From Datnioides undecimradiatus (taxonomy: Eukaryota; Chordata; Actinopteri; Lobotiformes; Datnioididae), in assembly GCA_008933995.1 (NCBI GenBank), contig WARS01000014.1, positions 2,279,192 through 2,343,191 on the forward strand: a stretch of 64,000 nucleotides of DNA. The letters are read 5' to 3'. Below, one piece after another: positions 18,944 through 31,400 of the stretch. The position numbers were made by a program, and so were the translations under genes. Every line of letters starts with the position of its first letter. The stretch's first letter is position 1. The notes under the pieces were generated by a model. That model was given only the letters and a program-made list of their open reading frames with translations, had not been told where the DNA came from and did no database searches.

Positions 18944-21218
18944 ATGGCCACGCGCGTTCGACCGGTGAGTTACAACATTTCTGATATTTCTTGTTGTCAC
19001 TGATGTTTAAGTGCTTGAAATGTATCAATAATCGTTTTCTGCGCGCCATAGAGCAATAAACGGTGTGCAGTCATCGGCGGGTCTGGTTTCCTGGGCAGAC
19101 ACCTGGTGGAGAAACTGTTGGACCGTGGTTACTCTGTCTCTATGTTTGACATCCGTCAGAGCTACGATCTGCCTGGTGTCACCTTCCATCAGGGAGACCT
19201 GTGCAACAAACAGGTGAGACTATCAGTCAGACTTAAATCACAAAAACAGGGACTTGAGATCTGAGTTGGACTTGACTGTTAAAACTTTACTCTCCAATGA
19301 CTGACCAAAGGCAGCAGATACAGTCTTCTCAAGTCTTAATCTGGTCATAATTGTGAGACCGTATGAAATAAGTAAGACTGTGGCGTTCAGGCCTTGAATC
19401 TTTAGTCGTTATCAATTTCTAGGCTCATATTCAAGTAGACCGTTAATTTTATAGAGATATGAAATACCTGCATCTGACTTGCAGTTTGTCAAGTATTTGA
19501 CTTGACACAAAAGTCTCCAGCAGTGACCTCTCATGTGTTTGTCAATAGCTGTGAAGTGTCTGTCACATTCTGCCCCAGGCTCTGCTGCCAGCTCTGAAGG
19601 ATGTGTCTCTGGTCTTCCACTGTGCCTCCCCAGCCCCTGCCAGTGATGACCGTGGGCTGTTTGAGAGGGTCAATATTCAGGGCACACGCACTGTTATTGG
19701 GGCCTGTATCGAAGCAGGAGTACAGGTAAGTCTGTGGGGAAGGGGATAGCCAGGGGATGACAGTCTGGTCTTTTGTTTTTGCTGATGATTTAGGATTAAA
19801 AGATAAAGTGGTATTACTTTGAAAAAATTTCACAGAAACTGGTCCTGACCAGCAGTGCCAGTGTGGTGTTTGAAGGGACAGACATTAAGAATGGACGAGA
19901 GGATCTACCATACGCCAAGAAGCCAATTGACTATTACACAGAGACCAAGATTGAGCAAGAGAAGGTAGGAGAGTGTTGTTTTTGATTTGAGTTAATTAAA
20001 TAGTGGTCAGCACTGTAGATTGCAGATTCATTTCTTCAGGAGATTGGATGTTTTCTCCACTTTGGAATGTGTTTCCCTCCTCAAATCACAACCAGTTTGA
20101 AATGAAGGTTTTGAATTGCACATTAGTTTCATTTATTTCGGCGATGCGTCTGTCATGCACTTTATGTGTATGTCATCTGACATGTGCTCTTCACAACCAG
20201 GCATATCTGTAAGACAAAAGAGGGCAAACCATCAGAACAGCCTGTTCTGCAGTGTGCTGAGTTTAATATTTTCCTTTGCCTCTGTGCATCTTTCAGTTGG
20301 TCCTCGAGGCTTGTGACAAGGAGAAGGGTTTCCTCACAGTTGCCATTCGGCCTCATGGCATCTTTGGCCCTCGGGACCCACAGCTGGTTCCTATCCTGGT
20401 GGACACAGCTCGCAGGGGCAAGATGAAGTTCATCATTGGGTAAGTAATGGGGATTTTAATGTTGTGATTAATTGCGTTGATGCCAATCCACCTAGTCTAA
20501 TCTACTAAAGTGGATACTTTTTTATAGGCATTGTACGTCTAATATAAGGCATATTTGTTTATTTAAGGCTCTGTCTTTTTTTCTTCAGTGATGGGACCAA
20601 TCTGGTGGATTTCACCTTTGTGGAGAACGTAGTTCATGGCCACATCCTGGCTGCTGAGCGTCTGAGGCCAGACTCTCCGACATGTGGAAAAGTGAGTGAG
20701 AGCCCAGGTCATTGCTATTGTATTCCAAGCCAGTAATGTTGGTTTAAAGGATTCTTTTCATGAAATCATGTAGCTGATTACACACCTTCTTAGTCAGGGT
20801 CAGAGGTTTTATTTGTAGAGAGTTTTTACAAACTCAATTAAAAGTTTTTACATCTTAAATCTTGTACCATCCGCTTCACTTTCAGCCGTACCACATCACC
20901 AATGACGAGCCAGTTCGATTCTGGGACTTCATGTCTGAGGTGTTGGTGGGTCTGGGATACACTGCTCCCCGCTACCACCTCCCCTACACTCTTGTGTATG
21001 GACTGGCCCTGATCCTCTGGCTGCTGGCCCTCATCCTGCGCCCTCTAGTGTCCTTTAAACCCACGTTTACACCAATGAGAGTGGCCCTGGCTGGAACCCA
21101 TCACTACTACAGCTGTGACCGAGCCAAGCAGGACCTGGGCTACAAACCAATAGTCAGCCTGAAGGAGGGGATAGTACGCACTGTGCAGAGCTACCCTCAC
21201 CTCAGACAAGGGGCTTGA
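18944..21218 (+). CDS. nsdhl: NAD(P)-dependent sterol-4-alpha-carboxylate 3-dehydrogenase, decarboxylating
   Basis: This is a step of C4 demethylation in cholesterol synthesis, at the ER and lipid droplets. Coding exons: 18944-18964, 19052-19213, 19579-19725, 19836-19964, 20297-20439, 20589-20691, 20886-21218, in one frame, giving 345 aa (human 373, the difference being a shorter N-terminus). It is a 3-beta-HSD/short-chain dehydrogenase with the Rossmann motif GGSGFLG in exon 2, the [11 protein letters not shown] strand, catalytic YTETK (YxxxK) in exon 4, [15 protein letters not shown] in exon 5, and a hydrophobic membrane segment ([16 protein letters not shown]) in the last exon before [16 protein letters not shown]. 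There is no C-terminal ER-retrieval motif of obvious type. The first exon encodes only MATRVRP. Neighbours cetn2 and znf185 match human Xq28. ATTAAA at 21311-21316 is a possible poly(A) signal. Confidence 0.96.
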
Positions 21219-21474
21219 TTGCAGACTGGAGGTGGAGACTGTAAGCCTGTGGGTGTAAGCTGATCAGGTCACACTGAGTAGACAGTTCAAAATGAGGGAA
21301 CAGGCAGTAAATTAAAGACCGTATGCAGTAGTTGTGTCCTTTTTGACGTTTATGTACCACTTTCACCAGCAGGTGGCAGCAGATGGTGTTTTTTTTTTTT
21401 TTCAGTCAACACAAAGCAAATTCTAAAAGTCTGAAAGCACTTAGCAAATATTAGTTTTTCACAACTTATACATT

Positions 21475-21557
21475 TATAATATATATATATATTATATATA
21501 ATATATATAATATATATATATATAAATATAAATAAATAAATATATATATATATAAAA
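21475..21557. repeat. (TA)n microsatellite
   Basis: Imperfect TA/TAA dinucleotide-rich tract of about 80 bp just after nsdhl, with interruptions such as AATATATAAT and AAATAAATAAAT. It can form hairpins. Confidence 0.9.
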
Positions 21558-21744
21558 TACACTGATTTTATGCTGTTCTTACTTCAGTGACATACATTTG
21601 TGTTCCATTGTCATCTGTTTCACCCAATTGCTGTACACACATTGAGACGCTACTGTTCATGTTAAAATGCCTCAATACATTCCACAAAATGATTAATCTC
21701 CTGATACAGTTTACAAATAATGACTGTTTAAGATGTGGACTGGC

Positions 21745-22150
21745 CTCCAAGTAAATGGCCAGAGATATTTGGACATGTTTGTGTGTGCCTAGGGTAGTTT
21801 CTTTTAATATAGCATAAGCCTCTTGGTTTGAATTAAGAGATGTTTTAATACCACAGCATACAGGTGTCCAATAATGTGCTTATAACTTATGACAACATTT
21901 ATTTTGTTTAACGGACCAAAAACACCATGAAACATTTTTCTGGGTTTTTGTGGTGAAGAACTTGACCGGCCTTCACAAAGCCCTAATCTCATTCTTGTCC
22001 AGCATCTTTACAATTAAGAAGAACAGCCTCGTCCATACTGACCATGAAAAGGTTCCTTCCTATTGGGACTTAAGTGCAAGAAAATGGGGACAAAACCCAC
22101 AATCTTTGTTGAAAGGACACATGGAAGGGCATTTCAAAGTTCAACCAGAG
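21745..22150. mobile_element. Decayed Tc1/mariner-like DNA transposon remnant
   Basis: The segment AATGGCCAGAGATATTTGGA near 21755 resembles the terminal repeat of common fish Tc1-type elements, which carry a GGCCAAAAGTATTTGGACA-like end. About 170 bp on, GTGAAGAACTTGACCGGCCT followed by CACAAAGCCCT resembles, with many changes, the DNA that in intact elements precedes the transposase SPDLNPIE(H/N)LW motif. No intact frame remains. The match is from memory of the repeat family; boundaries are approximate and no target-site duplication could be fixed. Confidence 0.45.
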
Positions 22151-24888
22151 TGAACATGAAGCTTTAGCTGTTTGAGATTGACAAATCAATGTTCTCTCAT
22201 TGTGTGGCTTCCCTCTTGATCACAGCTAAGGAAGGAAAAACTGTTCAGGGGAAAACAAAGAGGGAACTTGTCTCTAACACCAAAACTTTGGAAGATGGCC
22301 ACTTTATATCACTAGATTGGATTGCAGAAGTCTCACATTGGCTTGTTGAATGAAAGCATTGAAGCATTTGTAGCACAATGTAAGGGACCATTGCGTACAG
22401 TTCAGAATTGCAATAAAAAAGATCTCTTTATGAATGTTTATGCAATCAATAACTATGTTAATGTACACATGGTCATGTGAGCATTGTTTTTAAGACAGAC
22501 CTGACAGCTTACCTTCCCATTTTGGGCTGCTCATCAATCATACATGGGACTGAATGTTTAGTGTCTGTATTTTGACTAAATATCTTATATTATTGCATAG
22601 ACATAATTCATAGACATTTGTCACATGTTCTTACACTTAATACCTTAAGCTCTGATACTGTTTTCCAGGTATTAGAGAGCTGTATATCATTAGCATGGCA
22701 TATGTGTTTTTCTCCTGAGTTAGGCAATCTGCTTGAATACTATTCAAGGACTGTCATTGAATACAATAATGGGATGGGCAATGAAAATGCATCATGAGCT
22801 ACAATCCAATCCTAAATTTCCATTTGTCATTTCAAGATGAAAAGGTTTAAAAAGTCACACTGGAACTTTTAAGCACTACAATTGCCTCATTTAACAGTAG
22901 TTGTGTCAATTGTCTTAATTTGCTGCTAAAGAGGTTTTCCTTTTCTATGTGAAGCATTTTTGTCATTCCACATCTTGGTGTGGTGACAATAAGGTGGGAG
23001 TTAAGTTCAGATACTTTGCATTCTCCTTTTAATTCTGCGCCAGCAGCACCCTAATGATTCATTGCTAGAGTCAGCACCACAGGCAAGGCTGTCTGACTGG
23101 TTTCTTGTTTACCAGGGAAAAGGGTATATAATAGACTTGAGCATTTACCCATGCCAAAGTGCTCAGCAGAGTGAAACTTTGGCTCTCAGACTTGCTAATT
23201 TCCTCTTCCACCCTCTCGTTCAACACGTTGCGAAATCTGTTCACACCCTTCTCTGATTTGAAAGGGCTGCGTAAACGTACGCACAGCATGTGTGATATTA
23301 CTTTTTGTATAGAAGCAGTTGTTGGCTGATGTCCATGTTGTGTTTTCCAAGAGAACATACCGTGTCCACTCGCCGAGACGGTGGTTTTTGTTGCGATTTG
23401 AAGAAATTGTTAAAACATTGTTGGAGCTTTGACTTTTCTTCATATACATAGACAGAGTCATTCAATTTAGCAGCACTTGTTTTATAATGGCCTTTTCATC
23501 TGCCTTTTATAAGATATAAGGTTAAAATTGAGTCATAACTGAATTTTTATCCTCTTGTTATGTAACTGATTTGAAGTCATAAGTTTTGTTTTGTATATAT
23601 TCACATTCTCAGTTTTTCTGTCAAACATATAATTAGAATTTAATATATTCTGTCTTTGTCAAGATTGTCTTTTTTCTTATTTCCTCTGATGTGTGGACCA
23701 GTGTTTCTGTTTGTTATCTCAGATCAGTTGAGTGTGTTGTTCTTGATCTCATTTTAATGATGTCTGTGCTTCCTGGGTTTTCCTACGCAGCGAGCATGAG
23801 AGCAGCGTTCCCACAGGAGATGTTGCTGCGAGTCGCTTCATTTATGTATGCAGTGCTGTGCAACCTTGTCGTCGCCCTCTTCCTTCACTTTCCTTCCCTT
23901 TGCTCACTCTGAAAAGTGACTGTCAGCCACCTGCACGACAGGTATGTGCTTGCTTGACTCCCATGAACAAAGCACAGATGTAGTAAACAAAAAATGAGTT
24001 CTTAGCAACCTCGGTTACTCACGCACACGCACACGCACATGGATAGACAAACACGTACTGCTCCACCCCACACCTACCTTCCGCAGTGACCGGCAGGGCT
24101 TTGGTGTTCACGCCATGCCTGTTCTCCTAGCGCAGGGACCGAGACACCTGTCAGACAGAGAAAGACTTCAACCTCTGCTCACACAAGCCACACTCCGAGG
24201 GACACACGACGGCTGGGTGATCTGCTGGATATAAAAGTGAAAGCAGGTGGGTACTGTAACCGGAAGCAGGTTATTTACAGCATGATTTAGCAAATAGATT
24301 CTGTATGTAGAGCCTCAGAAACAACAGCTGTGAGAACAGAGACTGTAAAAGTAATCAGTCAGCTGTTAAAAGTGTAAACTGATAACTGTCTGTGTTTGCC
24401 CTCTCATTTGTCTGGGTGTTTCCCTGTCATGAAAGCTTGTCAGTAGAGTTGTCCATCCTGCTCCTTGCTTGCCCTAAATGCTATTGCTTTTCATTAATCA
24501 TTTATCTGGTGTGGACTGATGTGTTAAACCTGGATAAATATGCTTTTGAGCTCTCCAGTCTGTTTGTTCTGTCACCCAATATTGAGACAATATCCTCCAA
24601 GAATATTATGGCTATACTATAGGCAAGAAGTGGTTCCACAGCCACAGGAGTTCTTCAAGTTATATTTGCATTCTGAATTTGGCAGTGCTCCACAATTTTG
24701 CATAAGATGTAGTCTGTGCCTGCTTTCAGATATAGGAGCACTCACCAGTGTTTCAAGAGTATTTTCCTTTTTCTTCTTCAGTTCTGTGGGGACGTGGGTT
24801 AGTCTCTGAGCATTTTGTTTGTGAGCATTTAAATAACTGGGGTCAAACTAATTTATAAGCAATATTTTCAATTTATCACATAAATCAT

Positions 24889-24931
<43 letters not shown>

Positions 24932-25431
24932 AAATTTACATGTGTGTGTGTGTTTTTATGTCCTGATGGGGTCTTTCATGTTAAATACACATCTAGCCCA
25001 GGGAAACTGGGTCACTCTTGGGGCTGAAGTTGACTTCCCTGCCTGAACAGACTTTTGAGTGTTGCTTGCTCCTTGGTTTTAGGATGCAGTTAATTTAGGG
25101 TAGGGGGCTAGAGAATGTATTAAGTCAGTGAGGACCTGTGTATGTGTCCATTCATTTTTAAGCAACAGCAGTATTTCTTTGGAAAGTGGTAGGACAGGAT
25201 CATCTACATGTCTAAAGGATGAGACTGAGGAATTCGTCAGAGCACATGTTCCTGATTGGGAGGGAACATAGTGTGGGAACGACCATTTTGAAATAGACTG
25301 TTACAATAAATTTATGCAAACTGCACGATTTCTTTCAAAGTGATTTCTGACCCCATGTGTTTCCCACATATTTTCCAGGTGGCCTATAAGGAAAACAGGA
25401 CAAAAAAGAGAGTGAAACCTCTAAAAAGAGC
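22151..25431. other. Intergenic region and probable znf185 5' noncoding exons
   Basis: No coding exon is supported. Around 23790-24240 the base composition rises (GC-richer, with a CACGCACACGCACACGCAC run at about 24019-24037), which may mark the znf185 promoter and first noncoding exon. The acceptor TATTTTCCAG at about 25369-25378 opens the exon that carries the znf185 start codon. The short ORFs here look like chance. Confidence 0.4.
24895..24953. repeat. (TA)n followed by (TG)n microsatellite
   Basis: A clean (TA)16-like tract at about 24895-24926, then a (TG)6 tract at 24941-24953. Confidence 0.9.
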
Positions 25432-28400
25432 ATGTCAGCAGGTGAGCAGGCTTACTGACCTGATCTGAATGTGTGATGATGTGTTTCCTCCAACAGAAGC
25501 AGAGGGCGTGTCTCTGCGCCAGGCTGATGACTCTGTAAATTCTGGTCTCGTGTCATTGCCCTTATTGAATGCAAAATACAAGTGGGTGATTATGCATTGT
25601 GTGTTGGCACAAAGGGGACTAAAGATCATGCATGTCATCAGGCAGTTGCTGATTATGAAAGCATTATGATGCAGCCTACAGTGTGTATAATATCTCGGAT
25701 GGTGCGTGGGTGAGTGACATGCACATGTTTGTGTCTCAGAGGGGGACAAAGCAGCTGTGTTCCGTACCACCAAAGTGCGGACCAAGCTGAGGGGAGATGG
25801 CAGCTGGATGCAGCGCCGCAGCGAACCTGAGGCTGAAACCACAGAGGAGAAACCATGGTAAACCACATGTTAACTAGGTTCATGTTCACATTATGCTGTA
25901 CACATTCAGTTAGACAGACAAGCCAAGTGCCTGCTCATCCCTGCAGGGTAGCAGAAGTTAGGGCCAGCCGTTTGAATGGTGCCCCTGATGAGACCAGTCC
26001 AGAGTCATCACCGATTAAATCCACTCCACCACCCACCAATTCTGATGCCGAAAGGTAAACACAGGTTTCTAGTTATCTAATGAATACTTAGAAACTTCCG
26101 CAGAACATTATTGTGCTGATAACAAGTCTCTGTTTTAAACTCAGAGCACCGACAGCAGGTTTCCTGATCAGGTAAGAAAACGTGCAGATTTAGACTTCCA
26201 ATTTGAAATAAAAAGAAACGTCTGCATTAAAAATGGCAACAACACAGAGGAAAATAAACTCAAACTCATGCTTTTATGTTTTTTCTTCAGAGGCATTTTC
26301 ACTAAACTAGACAAGCCTGTCTCATCCTCAGCATCTAACGGCGTAAGGTAAGAGCTTCTGTTAGTAAAATAAGCAGGGTTAATTGTACGAGAGATGCACT
26401 CTCTTTTCTCTGATTTCCCACGTTATGTCATCTGTTCTTATTTAGTTATTTATTTATTTTACAGCGGAACAACACAATTGATCAAAAAACCTTCTGAGAG
26501 CTACAAGAAAATGTGAGCATGCACAGACCAGACTCCCAGGTAGCTACTGGCTGATGGGAGAGAATGTATTTTCATGCTGAGTATGTTTATGCCTCTGCTC
26601 TGTAGAGCCCCGTTCACTGTGAGGCCCACTTCAGGAAGCCAGGATGGCCTGCTTAGCCAAGAAGAGCAGGAAAAACGGTAAATGCCCAAAGAAACACTGT
26701 CCAATTTGGACTTAGATCCCCGGAAATGAGAGAAAGCAGATTTGCATTAACATCACAATGATTCATTTTCACAGGACGGAGGCTGCCAGCAATGTTCTGA
26801 AGAAATCTGCAGTCAGGCAAAGGTCTTATGTGCTTTCTGCTGCTAGGAAATATGAGTATGTATACTTTATGTCTTTCCTAATTGTTATCTGAACAGTCAG
26901 TCTGTTTCTGGAGTGCTTAAATCATTTAAGAAGTGACAAGAACTTGCTAAACATGAATGACTAAATGGTGAGTGTTGATAGAGGTATTTATGTTTTGAAA
27001 ATCCTCAGGTCTAAAGAAGCAGCACCTGACACCTCACTGGTCAACAGCAATCTCTCATTTGTGGCTAAAAGGTAAATGCTCTGTCTAATATCTCTGAAAG
27101 ACAAGAACAACCTGTGAGTATGTGATCAAATGTTGCTCTGTCTGTCTGTTGCATTCATGCGTGCATGTGTGCTTGGCTTCAAATATTCAGGGTGGAGATT
27201 ACTGATGATGAAGAGAGTGCTGCAACTCCAGCACCTGCCAGCAATACGCCCTCCTCCCCTGCTGCCCCTATCACAGCTGTTGCCTCCGTGCCTCAGCCCA
27301 GACCACAGAGAACGTGAGTCCTGTGCCATGTTTCTGTTCAGAGTGCAACAAGCGACTCCTTCCACTTCACTCATTATCTTTGTGGCTTACAGATCCAACA
27401 CCAGTGTTAAGACAGCTGTGGATGTTACCGTTAAAGAGCCGGTGGCACCAAAAGTGGGGCAGGAGGCAGCTCCAGAGCCTGTGAAAGAAGACCCACCTCC
27501 ACTGTCTGATCCATTTTTACACATGAAACCAGGGTGCACCAAGGTGGCCACTCCTCTCCCTGAACTCATATCAGAGTGTGTTCAAGCAGTCTCCACAAAG
27601 CCACAACCTGAGGATTCAGACATCTCTGGGCAAGTTGAAGCACCTCTGGTTGAACTGGCCCCAGCATTACCAACTCCATCATCACCTGCTCCAGCATCTG
27701 CAGCCCCAGAATCACCTGCTCCAGTTCCTCTTACCCCATTGCCACCTGTCCCACTATCACCTACCCCAGTGTCTACTGTAACAAAGATCAAAGCGAAGAC
27801 TGAACCAGAACCTGAACCTAAACTACAACCATCTCCAAAACCAAGGTAAGATTTCCTCCAACCAAATCAGTTCTGGCATATATTGTGGCACAGTCTCAGT
27901 GGGGGGAAACTGACTAATTGTACTTTCCACGAGTACTATCACAGTACAGGTACAGTAGAAGTACAGGACTTTTCCTTGTAATGGGCTAATTCTTTTCTCA
28001 GGTACTCTGGATCTGAATACTCCCACCACTGCATAGTTTTAACATCAGTATGACACTTAAATGAATATGAAAGCTGTAATGTGCTTTGAGTTGGATTTCG
28101 TTGTGTTTTTCTGCAGTGTGTTTGCTCTGATTTTTTCCACATGTATGACTGAAAGCTTCACTGGAATGCCCTGTGTTTGTTCTCCATCTATTTTCACAGC
28201 TCCACTGTTGACACGCTCACCACCTTGTCCGACACTCTCATTTCTTTTGACACGAGTTCAACCAGGTACTGGGAAAAGACAAAGACTGAAAGCAGCAGAA
28301 ACCAATATGGAAAAAAAGAAAATCATGTTAGTGCCTCGAGCCTCAGCAGCACGCCATCTGATAATAAGAGTTTATTTCCTCCACAGCTTTAAGGATGATG

Positions 28401-31400
28401 AGCCAGAGCTGGCAGAGGAAGAGGGAGGCTCAGCAGAGAGTAGCACCACAGAGAGCGGGTATAAAACCAACAACTTTCTCATTCATGTCATAGCAGGGCT
28501 GGCAGGAAAACAGATAATGGCTAACTGCCACTGTGTTCACTTTAAAGTAATTACAAAATAACCCACATCTCAATTTCAGGTGCCTGAAAACTTCCTCACA
28601 CAAGAGGGTGTCCCAAATTAGACTTGATTAAATGTGGTACTTAAAAATGTAATATAGAGATGAGTGCCGACGTGCCAGAGCAGGTGCACTGATATATATA
28701 TATTTTTTTCTCTGTTTTCAGTGTTGAACAGGAGCCAGAGCCGGAGCTCAGCAACTGTGTACCAATGACAGATGATCTCCTGGCTCTCTGTGACAGGTTT
28801 GTTACGAACACAGTTTTACTCACTGCAATTAAATGCACATTAGAAATTCCCTGAATATCCCCCACAAGGTGGCACTGTTGGACTTGTAATGAGCTCCTTC
28901 CTCCTCTACCTCAAATGGCCTGTTCTTGCTCTGAAATCTCCTCTGAATCCTAAATCCCCCTTTGTTCATCACCTACTCCACTTCCTTTTTCCTCTCCTCC
29001 TTCCGCCTCCGCAGTCCAGAGGCGTCAGCAGAGCCTGTTCCCCCCAGCCCAGGACGCTGGAGCCAGGATCTGCTTAGCGGACTCGACAGGTATAGGAAAA
29101 GCTCTTTCCCACCCAAACCCCAAATGCAGAGTTATGCGAAGAATTATCCTTTCATCAGTGGAAAATCAATAGCTCCCTTGTCAGTAGCAAGCAGAGGCAT
29201 TACCTTAACTTACCTTGTCAGAGTCAGATAAACAGTTTCAAACTCTGCTCTGTGTTTGACTTCTGTTTGATGTCTGTAGTGAGCCAAACCCACCAAAGAC
29301 TAGTGGCACCCTGGATCTCCTGGCTAAGGATGTCATTGTAATCAACACTGAGGCACGCAGGTGAGAAAGAGACAGACGTGATGGCCTCTGCTCCCCATCC
29401 CTCTCTCCTTGTGTACCATTAATTCTTATCACTACAGATGAAGGGGCCAAGCATCCCAGCTCCCCGAGGCGTAAGATTTTTAATAAATCCCATCCGCCTC
29501 AAGTTTGATCCATAAATCAGGGCTCCTCTACTTCCAGCATTCTATTTTAACCCCCTGCTTCGTGTTAGATAGAAACAAAGTCGCAGATTCCTGAAGCGAC
29601 TGAGTAATACTTTCAAACAGAAAGCCACATCTTATCTGCAGCGCGACTGGAAATAGAAGAGAATGTTCTGTGCTGATTAGTATTGCGGCTTTGTTTTGTC
29701 TCCACCAGCCTCAGCATGCAACGAGAGGAGGAGAAACAGACAGATGAGACAACCAAAGAAACACAAAGGTAGAAGGAGATGACAGGCTGCTCTTAAACAA
29801 TTATCTATCTATGCAGAGCTGCTCCTGCTAAGAAATGCATTCTTTTCAGATATGCCTTGTAATGATTTATACTAACTCTGCCTGCAACTATGCTGTGTCT
29901 CTCTGCCCGCCAGCTCCACAGAGACAGTCACTATAACCACCAAAACTGTGATCATTACTGACAAAAGGTACGAGAGCATGCACGCACAGAAAAAGTCTGT
30001 TCTGTACTATATTCAGATGGTTTTCATGCTTGTTAAATTGTTCAGTGGGTTTCAAGCTTTTATAAAGGCCTGGCACTGTAAATAGTGTATGAGAAGAACC
30101 ACACTAACCTTTACTTGGCCTCTTTTTCTCTTCCTTTCATGCCATTCATCCGTATTGCTGTCCTTACTTTTCCCTCTCACTGCTATGCAGCAAAAAGGAC
30201 AATGCAGATCCCTTCAGCTCACGTGTGACAAGCACAATCACTGAATCAAGGTACTTTCTTTACATCTTAGTGTTCTAATATGTCCGCGGTAAAGTTTCTG
30301 CAATGTATGTATATGAAAGTGCTTCAAAATCTCGGTTGCTTTAAAAATGACATTTAGTTTCCTCATCACAGTTAAAAAATGGAAAAATTATTTTCCTGTT
30401 GTTACTATATTTAAAAACATACTCGATGATGCTAGTGTTTAGTTTAGTGGGTTTTTTTTTAGTAATTTGTATGGACTGGAACAAGGGTTCATTTTAGGTG
30501 AAGAAAACCTGAAACACACCAGTTTTGCCATTCAGCAGCAGAATAGTCTTTCCATTTGTCAAAGACATCCAGATCCTGATTTTGATTGAGTTTGGCCCCG
30601 GGTTCCTCTGTGTTTCTGTTTACCATTCAAACTGCATTAAATCTTTCCATTATGAGTCAATGTGATCAGAATTCCTCCGACACAAGATGGGCCATGCTGA
30701 CAATTGAGAGTGAAATCAGTGTGAAATTGTTTTTCAGCTCGGCTGATCCGTTTGATCCATATCCGATAGGGACCACATCCCCTAACAGGTAATCATATTG
30801 GTTTGGAGCTGTGACTGTTTTCCAGCCAGCCAGATAGCATCTCGGCATGCATAATGCAGCAGTTTCTGATTATGAGCCACTTTTCTCTATTGCAGCTCCT
30901 CTGACCTGCTCCAGCCCCTCTCAGATATTTCCATCAACAGGTACCAGGAACGATAATGCAAATTCCCCTTTTTTTCTATATTGCAACCTCTATTGGTAGC
31001 ACTGAAGCTATCGTGTTGCTACATATGATCATAGTTTCTATAGCTGCTTCACCTTGTCAGTAATTGGAGTAATTGTTATTCATAGTCAACAGTTATCACA
31101 GCAAACACACAATGAAGTGTGGCTACATTTTATTAATCATTGATGTTTTTTAATTTATGCATTCATTATTTATTCATTTATTTAATTGTTTTATTTTTCA
31201 GTGCATCACCTACTTCCAGAGAGAACAAAGATGCAAGTCCAGAAACCAAGTAAGCTGCACTTACTCAGCATTACCTATGTGATCAAGCTGGGACTTTCAT
31301 TATCACTTAATTTGCAAAAAAATATAAAATTTTTGATGATCTAAAACAGAGAAGCTGGAAGCAGCTCTTTTGATATTTTTGTTGCCAAGTTACTGAAATT

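Noticed and set aside
25497-25534. Possible extra znf185 exon (good acceptor and donor, open frame EAEGVSLRQADDS)
   Set aside because: It ends in phase 0, which does not fit the next exon's phase 1, so it would break the frame. It may still be a rare or noncoding exon.
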